From: Solibacillus ferritrahens
GTDB taxonomy: Bacteria > Bacillota > Bacilli > Bacillales_A > Planococcaceae
Direction: 5' to 3'
Length of the DNA: 64,000 bases
NCBI RefSeq assembly: GCF_037027585.1
Contig: NZ_JAXCLE010000001.1
Location: 124,001 to 188,000, forward strand
Shown: in pieces, positions 1 to 10,800 of the stretch
Position numbering within the stretch: the first letter of the stretch is position 1
Layout of the letters: each line of letters begins with the position of its first letter
Notes under the pieces: model-generated
The model's input: the letters and a program-made list of their open reading frames with translations, nothing else
Databases searched by the model: none
Told to the model about the DNA's origin: nothing
Program-made: the position numbers and the translations under genes

Positions 1-1536
1 GCAGTTGCCTGTCGCGTACAATCCCGTAATCGGTTTCCCGTCACGTAAAGCCTGACCATGCTCGTCTGCCACGATGCCACCTTTTGTCCCAAGATCACCC
101 GGGTATACTTTCACTGCATAGAAAGGTGGCTTATTAATATGTCCGAGGTTCGGATTGGTATATGCAGGGTCCCCGTAATAATTATCGTACGCTGAATCGC
201 CACGCTTATAGTCCTCATCCTTACCATTGTCGACAAATGTGTTGAAGCGGTCGATCGTTTTCCGTAGCCCTTCCACATCAATGCCACAAATTTTTGCCAA
301 ATCCTCAATGGAATCCGCACGCTTTAGCCATCCTGAATTCAATAATTTTTTCGGTACCATGCGCGGCATCATCGAACCGAATAAATAACGGTTCCGATGG
401 CGGCTTTCCATAATCATCCATGAAGGAATCGCCTTCTTTGCCTTTTCCTGCTGATCGAGCATCGCACGTCCTGCATCGACATACGATTCCGCCTCGTTGA
501 AATATCGATTGCCCTCCTGATCGACGATAATCGTATGTGGCAACGAACGTTCATATACTAAAAAGCTCGGTGAACCGTCATCATTGATTGCAGTCGGTCC
601 CCACCATGCCTCGTCTAAAAGTGCTGTATCTAAATTGTGCTTTTGCGCAATGAGGAGCATGTCGCCTTGATTTCCAATACTTGCCGAAGACCATTCGGAG
701 CCGATATTATGATATTTACGCCGTAGTTCTTCATTACGCTCAAAGCCACCACCTGCTAATATGACTGCCTTTGTTTCAATGAAATGTGGTACATCATCTT
801 GTTCTATTTCGACTCCTATAATTTCGTCATTTTCGATAATTAAATCCTTTAATGGAGCTGACAGTCGAATCGTTACACCTTGCAGTAATGCCATTTTAAT
901 GAGACGTGATACGAGCCCTTGTCCGATTGATGTTGCGTGTTTACCTTGTAATTTATATTTTATGCCGCTAAATAGCATCCCTGATACATTTGTGAAATCC
1001 TTCATACTCGTAAAAGTCCGCGGCACTGAATAAACACGGCCTGAGTATAGTGGGAAGGGCATTTCCATTAATCCTTTTCTTAGTAGTGATTCATATTCCC
1101 CTAATTCTCTTAAGTCGAAAACATCCCCTTCAATTGAGCGACCTATTTTACCGCCAGGACGTTCTGGATAATAGTCTGGGTAGAGTGGTGCAGCAATCCA
1201 TTGCATTCCTAAATTCTCCAAGAAACTGACCATTTTGGAGCCGTTTTTGATGTAGGCAACTTTCCGTTCGTGTGTTGAGGCGGGTCCCTTATCCTCAATC
1301 ACGTCTTCCATATACGTTAAAGCCTCTTCCTCACTATCCTGTAAGCCAGCCTTTTTTGATACATGGTTGTTCGGAATCCACAGTCCCCCTCCTGATAAGG
1401 CAGATGAACCTCCGAATACATCCGATTTCTCTACTAGCAATACTTTCTGACCATTATAGGCAGCCGTTATTGCTGCAACTAACCCTCCAGCTCCACTCCC
1501 TACAACTACAACATCCCACTTTTCTTGCCATTCCAT
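1..1536 (-). CDS. FAD-binding dehydrogenase, 3-ketosteroid-1-dehydrogenase/fumarate-reductase family (3' end off window)
   Basis: The reading frame stays open from an ATG at 1536 to the left edge, so at least 512 residues are present and the C-terminus is missing. The N-terminus reads VVVVGSGAGG, a Rossmann FAD-binding motif, followed by a GGSSALSGG-type stretch typical of the FAD_binding_2 superfamily; full-length KstD-like enzymes run to about 550-570 residues. A GGAGGGG ribosome site precedes the start. The family oxidises ring C-C bonds of steroids or related cyclic substrates with FAD, or reduces fumarate-like acids; the substrate cannot be read here. The upstream region holds an array of 21-bp phased repeats. 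Family assignment is firm, substrate is open. Confidence 0.8.
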   Translation of the reverse strand, partial: MEWQEKWDVVVVGSGAGGLVAAITAAYNGQKVLLVEKSDVFGGSSALSGGGLWIPNNHVSKKAGLQDSEEEALTYMEDVIEDKGPASTHERKVAYIKNGSKMVSFLENLGMQWIAAPLYPDYYPERPGGKIGRSIEGDVFDLRELGEYESLLRKGLMEMPFPLYSGRVYSVPRTFTSMKDFTNVSGMLFSGIKYKLQGKHATSIGQGLVSRLIKMALLQGVTIRLSAPLKDLIIENDEIIGVEIEQDDVPHFIETKAVILAGGGFERNEELRRKYHNIGSEWSSASIGNQGDMLLIAQKHNLDTALLDEAWWGPTAINDDGSPSFLVYERSLPHTIIVDQEGNRYFNEAESYVDAGRAMLDQQEKAKKAIPSWMIMESRHRNRYLFGSMMPRMVPKKLLNSGWLKRADSIEDLAKICGIDVEGLRKTIDRFNTFVDNGKDEDYKRGDSAYDNYYGDPAYTNPNLGHINKPPFYAVKVYPGDLGTKGGIVADEHGQALRDGKPITGLYATGNC

Positions 1537-1663
1537 AAATCCCCTCCATTATTTTGTAGTGTCCGTTACGTCCTTGTATTTGAATGTTTATTCTAATTTA
1601 TTCTTGGGATTTCTATAAAAGTAGCGATTTACTTAAATTATTTAGCTTGTTATGAGGATGATT

Positions 1664-1790
1664 TTATTAGAACAGTTATGGGGGATATTAGAAGATTCCG
1701 ATGTGATATTAGAACATTCGGGTAGATTATTTGAACATTTCAGGGCTTATTAGAAGATCCAGTCACTATATTAGAAATTCTTTTTACATA
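1664..1790. repeat. 21-bp phased TATTAGAA array, copy 1 (6 cores)
   Basis: The octamer TATTAGAA (one TATTTGAA) begins at 1665, 1686, 1707, 1728, 1748 and 1769, giving spacings of 21, 21, 21, 20 and 21 bp. The bases between cores are not conserved, so this is not a simple tandem duplication. All cores point the same way on the plus strand. The array fills the gap between the terminator of the lipoprotein gene and the start of the FAD dehydrogenase gene. Two similar arrays lie near 23.7 and 25.0 kb. Confidence 0.85.
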
Positions 1791-1797
1791 CGTAAAA

Positions 1798-1827
1798 AGA
1801 CTGTATAGTATCAAAACCATACAGTCT
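1798..1827 (-). terminator. Intrinsic terminator of the LprI-like lipoprotein gene
   Basis: On the minus strand AGACTGTAT and ATACAGTCT form a 9-bp stem around a 12-nt loop, followed by a T run. It lies directly after the stop of the lipoprotein gene. Confidence 0.85.
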
Positions 1828-1835
1828 CATTTCCT

Positions 1836-2576
1836 TTATTTCATATACTTTTCAACTAATTCATAACTTCTTTCTTTAGTTAACTGTGCTTGTACGCTAG
1901 CATATTCCAAATTTTTCATTGAACCGCCTTCATATTTTGATGCTACTTCTGCTGCTTTTTCATCACGAGATGTTAACCAGTTTTTCTGTTCTGCTCTTAG
2001 TTTATCCATGTCGTTAGGTGAAAGTTGCTTTTCTAGTTCTTTATAGATTTCATTCATTAGTGTATCCCATCGCTCGAATACTTCTACCTGGGATTCTGTT
2101 AACTCAATTTGGGTACCATTTTCAAATACTTGGTCGAATTCTTTTATCCCACTTTCTACATCCGCTATTTTAGCAAGATATCTTTCCTTCATGCTAGCAG
2201 AATTTTGTTCGGCGTTCTCTTTAATACTATTATTAATTTCCATTTCTGCTTCTACAATCATTTTTTCTAACTCCGCTTTCAAACTGCTATCCAATGAGGC
2301 ATTTTTCAGCATTGGATGCGCCTTTTCCAAAACACCATCCCAATCTGCATTGTCTCTCGCATCCTTTACTTCTTTAAATTCCTGAAGCTGTGCATACAGA
2401 GTCTTTGTATCTTCATCCAATAATTCTGATTTTTCCTCTATTAAAGTTAACGCTTTTTCATACTCTTTATTTTCCATTGCTTCTATTACACGGTCTTTTA
2501 ACGGCTCTTCTGTTTCATTACTGCAGCCTACTAAAAGGAGACAAGCAGCTAAAATGCTTAATGTCGTTTTTCTCAT
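1836..2576 (-). CDS. Lipoprotein with C-terminal LprI/DUF1311-like domain
   Basis: This 246-residue protein starts with MRKTT and a hydrophobic segment ending in the lipobox LLVGC, so it is exported and lipid-anchored on the outer face of the membrane. The middle (about 30-130) is charged, helical and coiled-coil-like. The last 75 residues contain WDTLMNEIYKEL, a Q..W...RDE core, a GGS turn and a final T.ERSYEL segment, the pattern of the LprI (DUF1311) domain, although the cysteines of the classical lysozyme-inhibitor type are absent. It is a single-gene unit with its own terminator and a GAAGGAAACAGG ribosome site. The function in Bacillales is unknown. Confidence 0.7.
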   Translation of the reverse strand: MRKTTLSILAACLLLVGCSNETEEPLKDRVIEAMENKEYEKALTLIEEKSELLDEDTKTLYAQLQEFKEVKDARDNADWDGVLEKAHPMLKNASLDSSLKAELEKMIVEAEMEINNSIKENAEQNSASMKERYLAKIADVESGIKEFDQVFENGTQIELTESQVEVFERWDTLMNEIYKELEKQLSPNDMDKLRAEQKNWLTSRDEKAAEVASKYEGGSMKNLEYASVQAQLTKERSYELVEKYMK

Positions 2577-2838
2577 CCTGTTTCCTTCTCTCTTTTTTAG
2601 TTGATCTTTGAAGGTAATTTCGGTAAAGCATTATTTCCATAACCACCTTAAATTGGAACCATTATATCATAGAACCTATTTTTCTTTAAAAGCCGAAGCG
2701 TCAACTAGGGCTAATATGATTAGCCACATGCAAATTAAACTCCACTTTAAGGTACAGTATTTCTAATTTATATAATAATAAGAAAAGTCTAAAGGACCAG
2801 ATCACTTGGTCTTATTGAATCAAATTGTCCATCGTTTA

Positions 2839-2867
2839 TTGACTATAAATATTTAAAAGCGTAGCAT
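2839..2867 (+). promoter_or_regulatory. Candidate sigma-A promoter of the dhbE operon
   Basis: TTGACT at 2839-2844 and TAGCAT at 2862-2867 are separated by 17 bp. Transcription would start near 2874, placing the Fur box at about +10. The dhbA promoter on the other side of the locus has the same geometry. The -10 is weak (4 of 6); a TACAAT at 2874-2879 is an alternative. The gap 2577-2950 contains nothing else recognisable. Confidence 0.45.
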
Positions 2868-2883
2868 ATCTCTTACAATGAAT

Positions 2884-2898
2884 TGATAATGATTATCA
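2884..2898. promoter_or_regulatory. Fur box upstream of dhbE
   Basis: TGATAATGATTATCA is a perfect 7-1-7 inverted repeat identical in design to the Bacillus Fur operator core. It lies 52 bp upstream of the dhbE start, which predicts repression of the plus-strand siderophore operon when iron is sufficient. Confidence 0.93.
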
Positions 2899-2950
2899 AT
2901 ATCATTATTATTTATTCACTAACATCAATTGTATCAAGGAGGTTTCTTAA

Positions 2951-4561
2951 ATGTTGGATGGTTTTACACCATGGCCGGATGACAGAGCTGCCTTTTATCG
3001 TCAGGCGGGCTGTTGGGAAGGTTTAACGATTGGTCAAATGCTTGATGATAAAGCTCGTCAGTTTGCTGAAAATGTGGCAGTCATTGATCATGAACGCACA
3101 CTTACATATTCTCAGCTAAATGAACGAGTGAATCAATTAGCTACTGGGCTTCTGCAATTAGGAATTCAAAAAGAGGATCGGGTCGTTGTACAGCTCCCAA
3201 ATGTCGCCGGCTATGTCGAGGTGGTATTTGCCTTATTTAAAATTGGCGCATTGCCTGTTTTTTCACTGCCTTCTCACCGTTATAATGAAATCCGCTATTT
3301 TTGCGAATTTACTGAAGCAAAAGCCTATATCGCTATGGATTATTTTGGCGGCTTTGATTACCGTAGCCTTGCAAGGCAAGTTCAGCAGGAGGTTTCTTCG
3401 TTAGAGCACATTATTGTTCTTGGTGACGCACAGGAATTTACTCCTATTGATTCGCTATTTACTACACAGTCAATTGATTTTCCGACAGTGAAAGGAAATG
3501 AAGTAGCTTTCTTGCAGCTTTCAGGAGGAAGCACTGGTATTTCCAAACTTATTCCGCGAACACATGATGAATATATGTACACGATTAAATTAAGCGTGGA
3601 GCACTGCGATGTGACGGAAGATACTGTGCTTCTTGTCGTTTTGCCGGTTTCTCATAACTATCCGATGAGTTCCCCAGGTATTTTAGGCGTACTATATGCA
3701 GGTGGCAAGATCGTATTAAGTTCTTCACCTAGTCCGGATGTGGCTTTCCCGCTTATTGAAATGCACCGCGTGACAATGGTTCAACTTGTCCCTTCCCTTG
3801 CCCTACATTGGCTGGATATTAAGCCGCATCACAAAGAGGATCTGTCTAGCTTGGAAGTAATGCTTGTTGGAGGCTCCAAGTTCAGTGCGGAGGCAGCAAA
3901 ACGCGTGCGTCCTGTATTTGATTGCCAGCTACAACAAGTGTTCGGCATGGCTGAAGGCTTAGTAAACTACACAAGATTGGACGATTCGGACGAAATCGTC
4001 ATCTATACGCAAGGACGTCCTATGTCACCGTATGATGAAGTGAAAGTCGTTGACGATAATGATCAAGAATTACCGATTGGAGAAGCAGGACATCTGTTGA
4101 CACGTGGTCCCTACACTATTCAAGGATACTATAAAGCGCCTGAACATAATGAAAAAGCCTTCACAAAAGATGGTTTTTACCGGACTGGCGATATTGTACG
4201 TCAAACTGAAGATGGCTATCTCATCGTGGAGGGACGTGCTAAGGATCAAATTAACCGGGGAGGTGAAAAAATAGCGGCAGAGGAAGTTGAAAATATGCTG
4301 CTTGCCCACCCCGCTGTACATGACGCAGCAATCGTTGCTATGCCTGATTACTATATGGGCGAAAAAAGTTGTGCCTTTATTATTTTAAGAAATTCTGATG
4401 TGACGAAGCGCCAATTGAAGTCTTTCCTGCGGGAACGAGGTTTGGCAACGTACAAAATTCCGGACGAAATACTATTTGTGGAGAGTTTTCCGTTGACCCA
4501 TCTTGGTAAAGTTTCTAAAAAAGATTTGCGCCTGTCCTTTGAACAACAGTTACACACTTAA
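2951..4561 (+). CDS. dhbE: 2,3-dihydroxybenzoate-AMP ligase
   Basis: This 536-residue stand-alone adenylation enzyme activates 2,3-dihydroxybenzoate with ATP and loads it on an aryl carrier protein. The phosphate-loop motif reads LSGGSTGISKLIPRTH (about residues 181-196), the form characteristic of aryl-acid ligases (DhbE, EntE), and the C-terminal half has YRTGD, GRAKDQINRGGEKI and a final GKVSKKDL with the catalytic lysine. Length matches B. subtilis DhbE (539). An AAGGAGG ribosome site stands 7 bp before the ATG. It is the first gene after a perfect Fur box and is followed by its likely partner, a free aryl carrier protein, 33 bp downstream. Confidence 0.96.
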   Translation: MLDGFTPWPDDRAAFYRQAGCWEGLTIGQMLDDKARQFAENVAVIDHERTLTYSQLNERVNQLATGLLQLGIQKEDRVVVQLPNVAGYVEVVFALFKIGALPVFSLPSHRYNEIRYFCEFTEAKAYIAMDYFGGFDYRSLARQVQQEVSSLEHIIVLGDAQEFTPIDSLFTTQSIDFPTVKGNEVAFLQLSGGSTGISKLIPRTHDEYMYTIKLSVEHCDVTEDTVLLVVLPVSHNYPMSSPGILGVLYAGGKIVLSSSPSPDVAFPLIEMHRVTMVQLVPSLALHWLDIKPHHKEDLSSLEVMLVGGSKFSAEAAKRVRPVFDCQLQQVFGMAEGLVNYTRLDDSDEIVIYTQGRPMSPYDEVKVVDDNDQELPIGEAGHLLTRGPYTIQGYYKAPEHNEKAFTKDGFYRTGDIVRQTEDGYLIVEGRAKDQINRGGEKIAAEEVENMLLAHPAVHDAAIVAMPDYYMGEKSCAFIILRNSDVTKRQLKSFLRERGLATYKIPDEILFVESFPLTHLGKVSKKDLRLSFEQQLHT

Positions 4562-4594
4562 AATACTGAATATTAAGAAAAGAAGGTTGATATT

Positions 4595-4849
4595 ATGGCA
4601 ACTCAAATTGATTTTACAATTGAACAGCTCCGCGCTTTTGTCGCATCGTATGTGACAGAGCCTATAGATACTATTTCAGATGAGGATTATTTACTGGATG
4701 TCGGCATCGACTCAATTACGATGATGACAATCGTTGAGGAGCTGCGCCAAAAAGGGTTTCCCCTTACATTTATCCAGCTTGCAGACAATCCAACAATTAA
4801 GGCCTGGCATGCTCTAATTAAAGAATACGCAGCTGATTACGGAGGATGA
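4595..4849 (+). CDS. Stand-alone aryl carrier protein (ArCP)
   Basis: This 84-residue acyl-carrier-like protein has the phosphopantetheine site VGIDSITMM, with the modified serine at residue 40. It corresponds to the C-terminal ArCP domain that is fused to isochorismatase in B. subtilis DhbB and E. coli EntB; the DhbB protein of this locus lacks that domain. It should accept 2,3-dihydroxybenzoate from DhbE after modification by the Sfp-type enzyme encoded downstream, then deliver it to the first condensation domain of DhbF. Its stop overlaps the region just before the dhbF start, suggesting translational coupling. Confidence 0.92.
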   Translation: MATQIDFTIEQLRAFVASYVTEPIDTISDEDYLLDVGIDSITMMTIVEELRQKGFPLTFIQLADNPTIKAWHALIKEYAADYGG

Positions 4850-4854
4850 AAGAA

Positions 4855-7800
4855 ATGACCGAATTACGTTTCCCTTTAACTGAAGCTGCTACTGGGATAT
4901 GGTATGCCCACCATCTGACGGAAAGTCCTTTATACAATACAGCGGAGTATTTACATATTCCTGCTTCAATCGATACCGATTTACTTTTGCAGGCCGTAGA
5001 TGCCACTATTGGAAGCGCAGTTGGGCTGCATATCAAATGTTCGGAAGAAGAAGGCTCACTTTATCAGACAATCCCTTCTACTATTACGTTTCAGGCAGAA
5101 AAGATAACATGTTCAACAGAAGAGGCATTTTTGCACATGCAAGCAGACGTGGAAATAGTACGCAACTTAGGAACGGACGCTTTAGTACGTGCCATACTAT
5201 TCTCTGCGTCTTCCGAAGAGCACTTTCTCTACTTGCGTATCCACCATCTTGTAAGTGATGCCTATAGTTTCCGATTGATATTCCAGCAAATTAACGAGCG
5301 CTACTCGGCTTTAGTTCAAAATAAGCCTTATACAAAGCACTTTGGCGATTATGTTCAAATGGTTGAGCAGGAGCTGCAATATACAACTTCCGAACAGGCA
5401 AATAAAGATGCCGCCTACTGGATTTCTAAGTTGCAAGAAACAGAAGTCATCTCACTTAGCAGAAAAAAAAGCAGCAAAATGGGACAAGTAATTTTACATC
5501 AAGCCCCCCTTTCTTCAGCAACGTGGATGAACTTGCAACAATATAGTAAGCAATTGCACGTTAACATGCAGGAAGTCATTAGTGCCGCAGTAATTGCCTA
5601 TACGAAACGCATGACACAGGCGAAGGATGTCATTGTTGGCATCCCGATGATGAACCGTTTTGGACATAAGGCAATGTCTGTGCCCAGTACGCGAGTTAAT
5701 ATTTTGCCTTTACGTGCTTCTTTCAATACGGAGCAAACATTTGAAGAGCTTTGTCAAATCGTCAAGGGCTTAATGGATGAGATGAAACCGCATCAATATT
5801 ACCGTCAAGAGCAAATGCGCCGTGATTTACAGCTGACAACCGATGATCAGCTGTATGGTCCGGAAATTAATTTCATGCCATTTTATGAAAACTATATGTT
5901 TGGGAATGTGAAAGTCGAAAACAGGAAAGTTGTGACAGGTCCGGTTGAGGATATTTCGTTCAACTTTTACAGTACGCCTCATGGCATGCAGTTCGATCTT
6001 GTAGCAAACGCGGACCTTTATAACAAAGTAGAACTGGAACGTCATTCTGCACGTTTCCTTCAATTTCTTGATTTGCTGTTGGACAGATTAGATGCACCAA
6101 TTTTTCAATTGCCAATCCTATTGAATGAAGAGTTCGTAATGTTCCAGGATAAACAAGGTCCTGTCAGTGAACTGAACAACATCACAGTTTATGAGTTGTT
6201 CAAAAAGCAAATGCAGAACATGCCTGGTGCTACTGCTATCAGGATAAATGATACACATATCACGTACGCCGAACTCGACCTGCTTGTCGGGCGAATTGCC
6301 CATCAATTGAAAGCGCATGACATTGGACTCGAAGACTTTGTAGGAATTTGCATGGAACGGTCGATTGAAATGGTTGCTACGATGCTTGCCTGCTTCAAGC
6401 TGGGTGCTGCCTATATTCCAATGGATCATACTTATCCGGCAGAACGGCTGCTTTATATGATCGAGGATGCTTGCCCTAAAATTGTTCTAGTTAACGGAGA
6501 GGTTTCCTTTATTGCAAAAGGAACACCAATTGTGCCATTGCAACCTTCCAAGCAAATATACGAACCGATTACTTCTTGCATCGGACAGACTGCTTATATG
6601 ATTTATACATCCGGTTCAACAGGTAATCCAAAAGGCGTCGTTGTAGAAATGCCAAGCTTAGTGAACTTCTTACAGGCGATGCAGTGCCAATTTTCACTAT
6701 ATGAAAAGGACAATTTACTGGCGATTACAACGATTTCTTTCGATATTTCGGCATTGGAGCTTTATTTACCGTTGCTGTATGGGGCATCCATTCATCTGGC
6801 AACTAAAGAACAAGTTCAAGATCCAATTCTGATGCAGACGCTAATCGAGCAGCAAAATATTTCCATCATGCAGGCAACGCCGACTGTTTGGCAGATGATG
6901 GTGCAGTATGCAAAAGATGCGCTGAACGGACTCACTGTACTTGTCGGCGGCGAAGCTCTTTCAAGAAGTCTTGCCCAAGCATTATTGGAGTCTGGTGCAA
7001 CTGTCCACAATATGTATGGACCTACCGAAACAACGATTTGGTCAACTTGTACTGAAATTAATAGGCAAGACGCTCCTTCACTAGGATCTGCCATTGACCG
7101 GACCGAGGTTTATGTACTGGATGCCATGCTACAGCCAGTTCCAATTGGAGTCGTTGGTGAATTATATATCGCTGGTGACGGATTGGCTCGTTGTTATTAT
7201 AATCGCCGTTCTTTAACAGCTGAGCGTTTTGTTGCAAACCCTTTTGCTGACGGGAAACGAATGTACCGGACTGGTGATTTAGTTGTATGGCAGGCAGATG
7301 GCAACCTTCATTATATTAGCCGCGCCGACCATCAAGTGAAAATCCGAGGCTTCCGTATTGAATTGGGAGAAATCGAAAATGCGCTTGAAGAAATTGCAGC
7401 GATTGAACAGGCTGTTGTCATGATACGTGAAGATCAACCCGGCGATAAACGGATTGTTGCCTATGTGATGGGTCATGAAACAGAGGAACAATACAGACAG
7501 CAGCTGATTGCAAGATTGCCCGATTATATGGTACCTGCTCACTTTGTTTTCATGGAGACATTCCCACTAACGAATAATGGTAAGGTTGACCGGATGAAAC
7601 TGCCTCAGCCTATTATTTCACATATAGAAAAAATGGAACCAACAACACGTACTGAAGAAACGATATGCGACTTTTTTAAAGGAATTTTAAAGCTCAATTC
7701 AGTGGGAATCGACGAAAACTTCTTTCAGCTAGGAGGACATTCCCTATTAGCAACAGAGCTGCTATTGCAATTACGGAAAACGTTCGCAATCGATTTATCC

Positions 7801-10800
7801 ATTTCCGTCATTTTCAATCAACCTACTGTAAAAGAGTTGGCTCAAGTTGTAGAACAAGCGAAGAAAAAATCGCTTGCTGTCATTGACAGACAACAGGTGG
7901 AAAGAATTCCTTTATCGCATGCACAGCGTAGTCTTTGGTTTATTCAGCAACTGGACGAATCAAGTGCATCTTATAATATTCCACTTGTTTATACATTCGA
8001 ACAGCCAATTGATGTTTTAAAACTGATTAAAGTTATTGGTAAAGTTGTAGAAAAACATGCGATATTACGGACAATTTATCCAGCAGTGGATGGTGTGCCC
8101 TATCAGCAAATAGTTGATGAAGCGCCTAAAGTTCTCATTGAGGAAGTTGCCCTAGACGAAGTGCAGTCCAAAATTAAAGCTTGCACACGCTATGCTTTCG
8201 ATTTAAAACATGAGCCTGGATTCCGTGTGACGCTTATTAATATGAAAACTCTGGTAGTCGTGTTTCATCATATTAGTGCGGATGGCTGGTCACTTGCGAC
8301 ATTTACCGAAGATCTGCAGCTTGCCTATGACCTTCATGAGCTCGAGCCGTTAACGATTCAATATCATGACTTTGCGGTTTGGCAACAAACGCACGGTGTT
8401 TACACAAACGACAACTTATCTTACTGGACGGAAAAATTAAAGAATGCACCGGATGAAATTGAGCTTGTCCGCGATGGAAAGCGTCAATTCCAGTCTAAAC
8501 CAGACAGCGAGACATTGACTTTTACAATCAATGCTGCGCTTCATAGACGATTACAGCAGCTCGCTAAAAATAAACAGGCTACTCTGTACATGGTGCTTCA
8601 AAGTGGATTTTTAGCTTTAATGACGAAACTCGGTGCAGGCGAGGATCTGATTCTCGGTAGTCCAATGGCCGGCCGTGATCAGGAAGAATTGCTGGCAAAT
8701 GTCGGTATGTTCATAAATACAGTAGCCATGCGGACGGATACTTCCGGAGACCCTGACTTTGTAACATTACTGGAGCGAGTGAAACAAACATGCATTGAAG
8801 CAATGGAGCACCAGTATGTTCCTTTTGACCATATTGTAGAACGCTTGAAGCCGACACGTGTCCCTTCACAGCATCCGATATTCCAGATTATGTTTGCCTT
8901 GCAAAACACACCTCAGCCGTCACTCGTATTAGAGAATCAAAAAGCTGACATTCAGTTGCATACAGTGGGTCAACCGAAATTCGATCTAAACATTGAAATG
9001 CGTGAGGAATTCGTTGGCGACAAACCAAACGGCATCGAGGTATTGGTAGAATACCGAACTGATTTATATGAAACAGCAACGGTGTCCGCTCTCATGCAAC
9101 GCTATGTTTCCGTACTTGAACAGGTGATGAATAACCCAATCCTGTCTGAGCTGAATGTGATGTTGGAAGGTGAACAGAAAAAAGTGCTGCTTGACTGGAA
9201 CCCGAAAGGTCATATAAGCGAACAAAAAACGATAGCCGAACAATTCGAAGCGATTGCAGAAATGCATCCACAACGCATTGCCGTAAGTGACGACAATGAG
9301 GAGCTTACTTATCTGGCCCTAAATCGTAAAGCGAATCAACTGGCGCATATTTTACTCGAAAAGGGAGTTACAACTGAAACATTTGTAGCACTTTTAATGC
9401 CGCGCTCCGTCGAAATGATTGTCAGTATTTTAGCTGTGCTTAAAACAGGAGCTGCCTATGTACCGATTGATCCTGTTTATCCGCAGGAACGTATTGACTA
9501 TATATTAAAGGATTCAGCACCTAGCTGCTTAATCACTTCCATCGACCTGAAGCAGGAAGCAGAAGCAATGAATGCACTGGAAGTCATCGTAATGGAGGAG
9601 CTTCCTCTTGCATCATATCCTTCTGAAAACATTAAACATCACGACCGACTAGGCATCCTTCACCCAATGAATCCAGCCTATGTTATTTATACATCCGGAT
9701 CAACAGGCCGACCAAAGGGTGTGGTGATTCCTAACCAAAATGTCATCCGCTTACTTGATGCAACAAATGAATGGTTCCACTTCAATGAAGAAGATCGCTG
9801 GTCACTCTTCCATTCCTATGCATTTGACTTTTCGGTATGGGAAATTTGGGGCGCCCTGTTATACGGTGGCGAGCTTGTCGTCATTCCATACAACGTAAGC
9901 CGCTCGCCAATCGACTTTTTGGAATTGCTTGCCGAGAAGAAAATTACGGTGCTGAACCAAACACCATCCGCTTTCTATCAGCTAATGACGGTGGATAAAG
10001 AACAGCCCGAATTATCCGAAAAACTGGCGCTTCGTTACATTGTTTTTGGTGGTGAGACACTTAATCTCACTCGTTTACAGGAATGGTATGACCGACATCC
10101 GGAAGATGCCCCTACCCTTGTGAATATGTATGGCATCACGGAGACAACCGTACATGTCAGCTACTTGAGTTTAAACGAAGAGCTTAGCCAGTCACAGGCG
10201 AATAGCTTGATTGGTACGGCGATTCCCGATTTGAATATTTATGTTCTTGATGAGCAGTTAAAGCCTGTTCCGCCTGGTGTTGTTGGTGAAATGTATGTCA
10301 CAGGAGAAGGTTTGGCACAAGGTTATTTAAATCAGGCATCCCTTACTGCTGAACGTTTTATCGCCAACCCTTATGGCACTCCGGGAAGTCGTATGTACCG
10401 TACTGGTGATTTAGCTCGATGGACGAAAAACGGCGAGTTGGATTATATCGGACGTATCGATCATCAAGTGAAAATACGTGGATTCCGTATCGAACTTGGT
10501 GAAATCGAACAAGTTCTTCTGAAACATTCGCAAATTGCACAAGTAGCTGTCATCGCTAGAGAAGATCGAAAAGAAGATGTACGCTTGGCTGCCTACTATA
10601 TTCCGGAGCAAGGCAGTGCTGTAACCGAACAAATGCTAAAGGATTTCGCTTCCTTGTCGTTACCAGCCTATATGGTCCCGACTAGCTACACTTGCTTGGA
10701 GCAGATGCCACTAACAGCGAACGGAAAGCTCGATACGAAGCAGCTTCCTGCACCAGTCATCACATTGCAGGAGCTTGTTTTACCAAAAACACCACAGGAA

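Noticed and set aside
1664..1790. CRISPR array interpretation of the 21-bp repeats
   Set aside because: The repeated core is only 8 bp, degenerate, and spaced 13 bp from the next; no cas genes are present.
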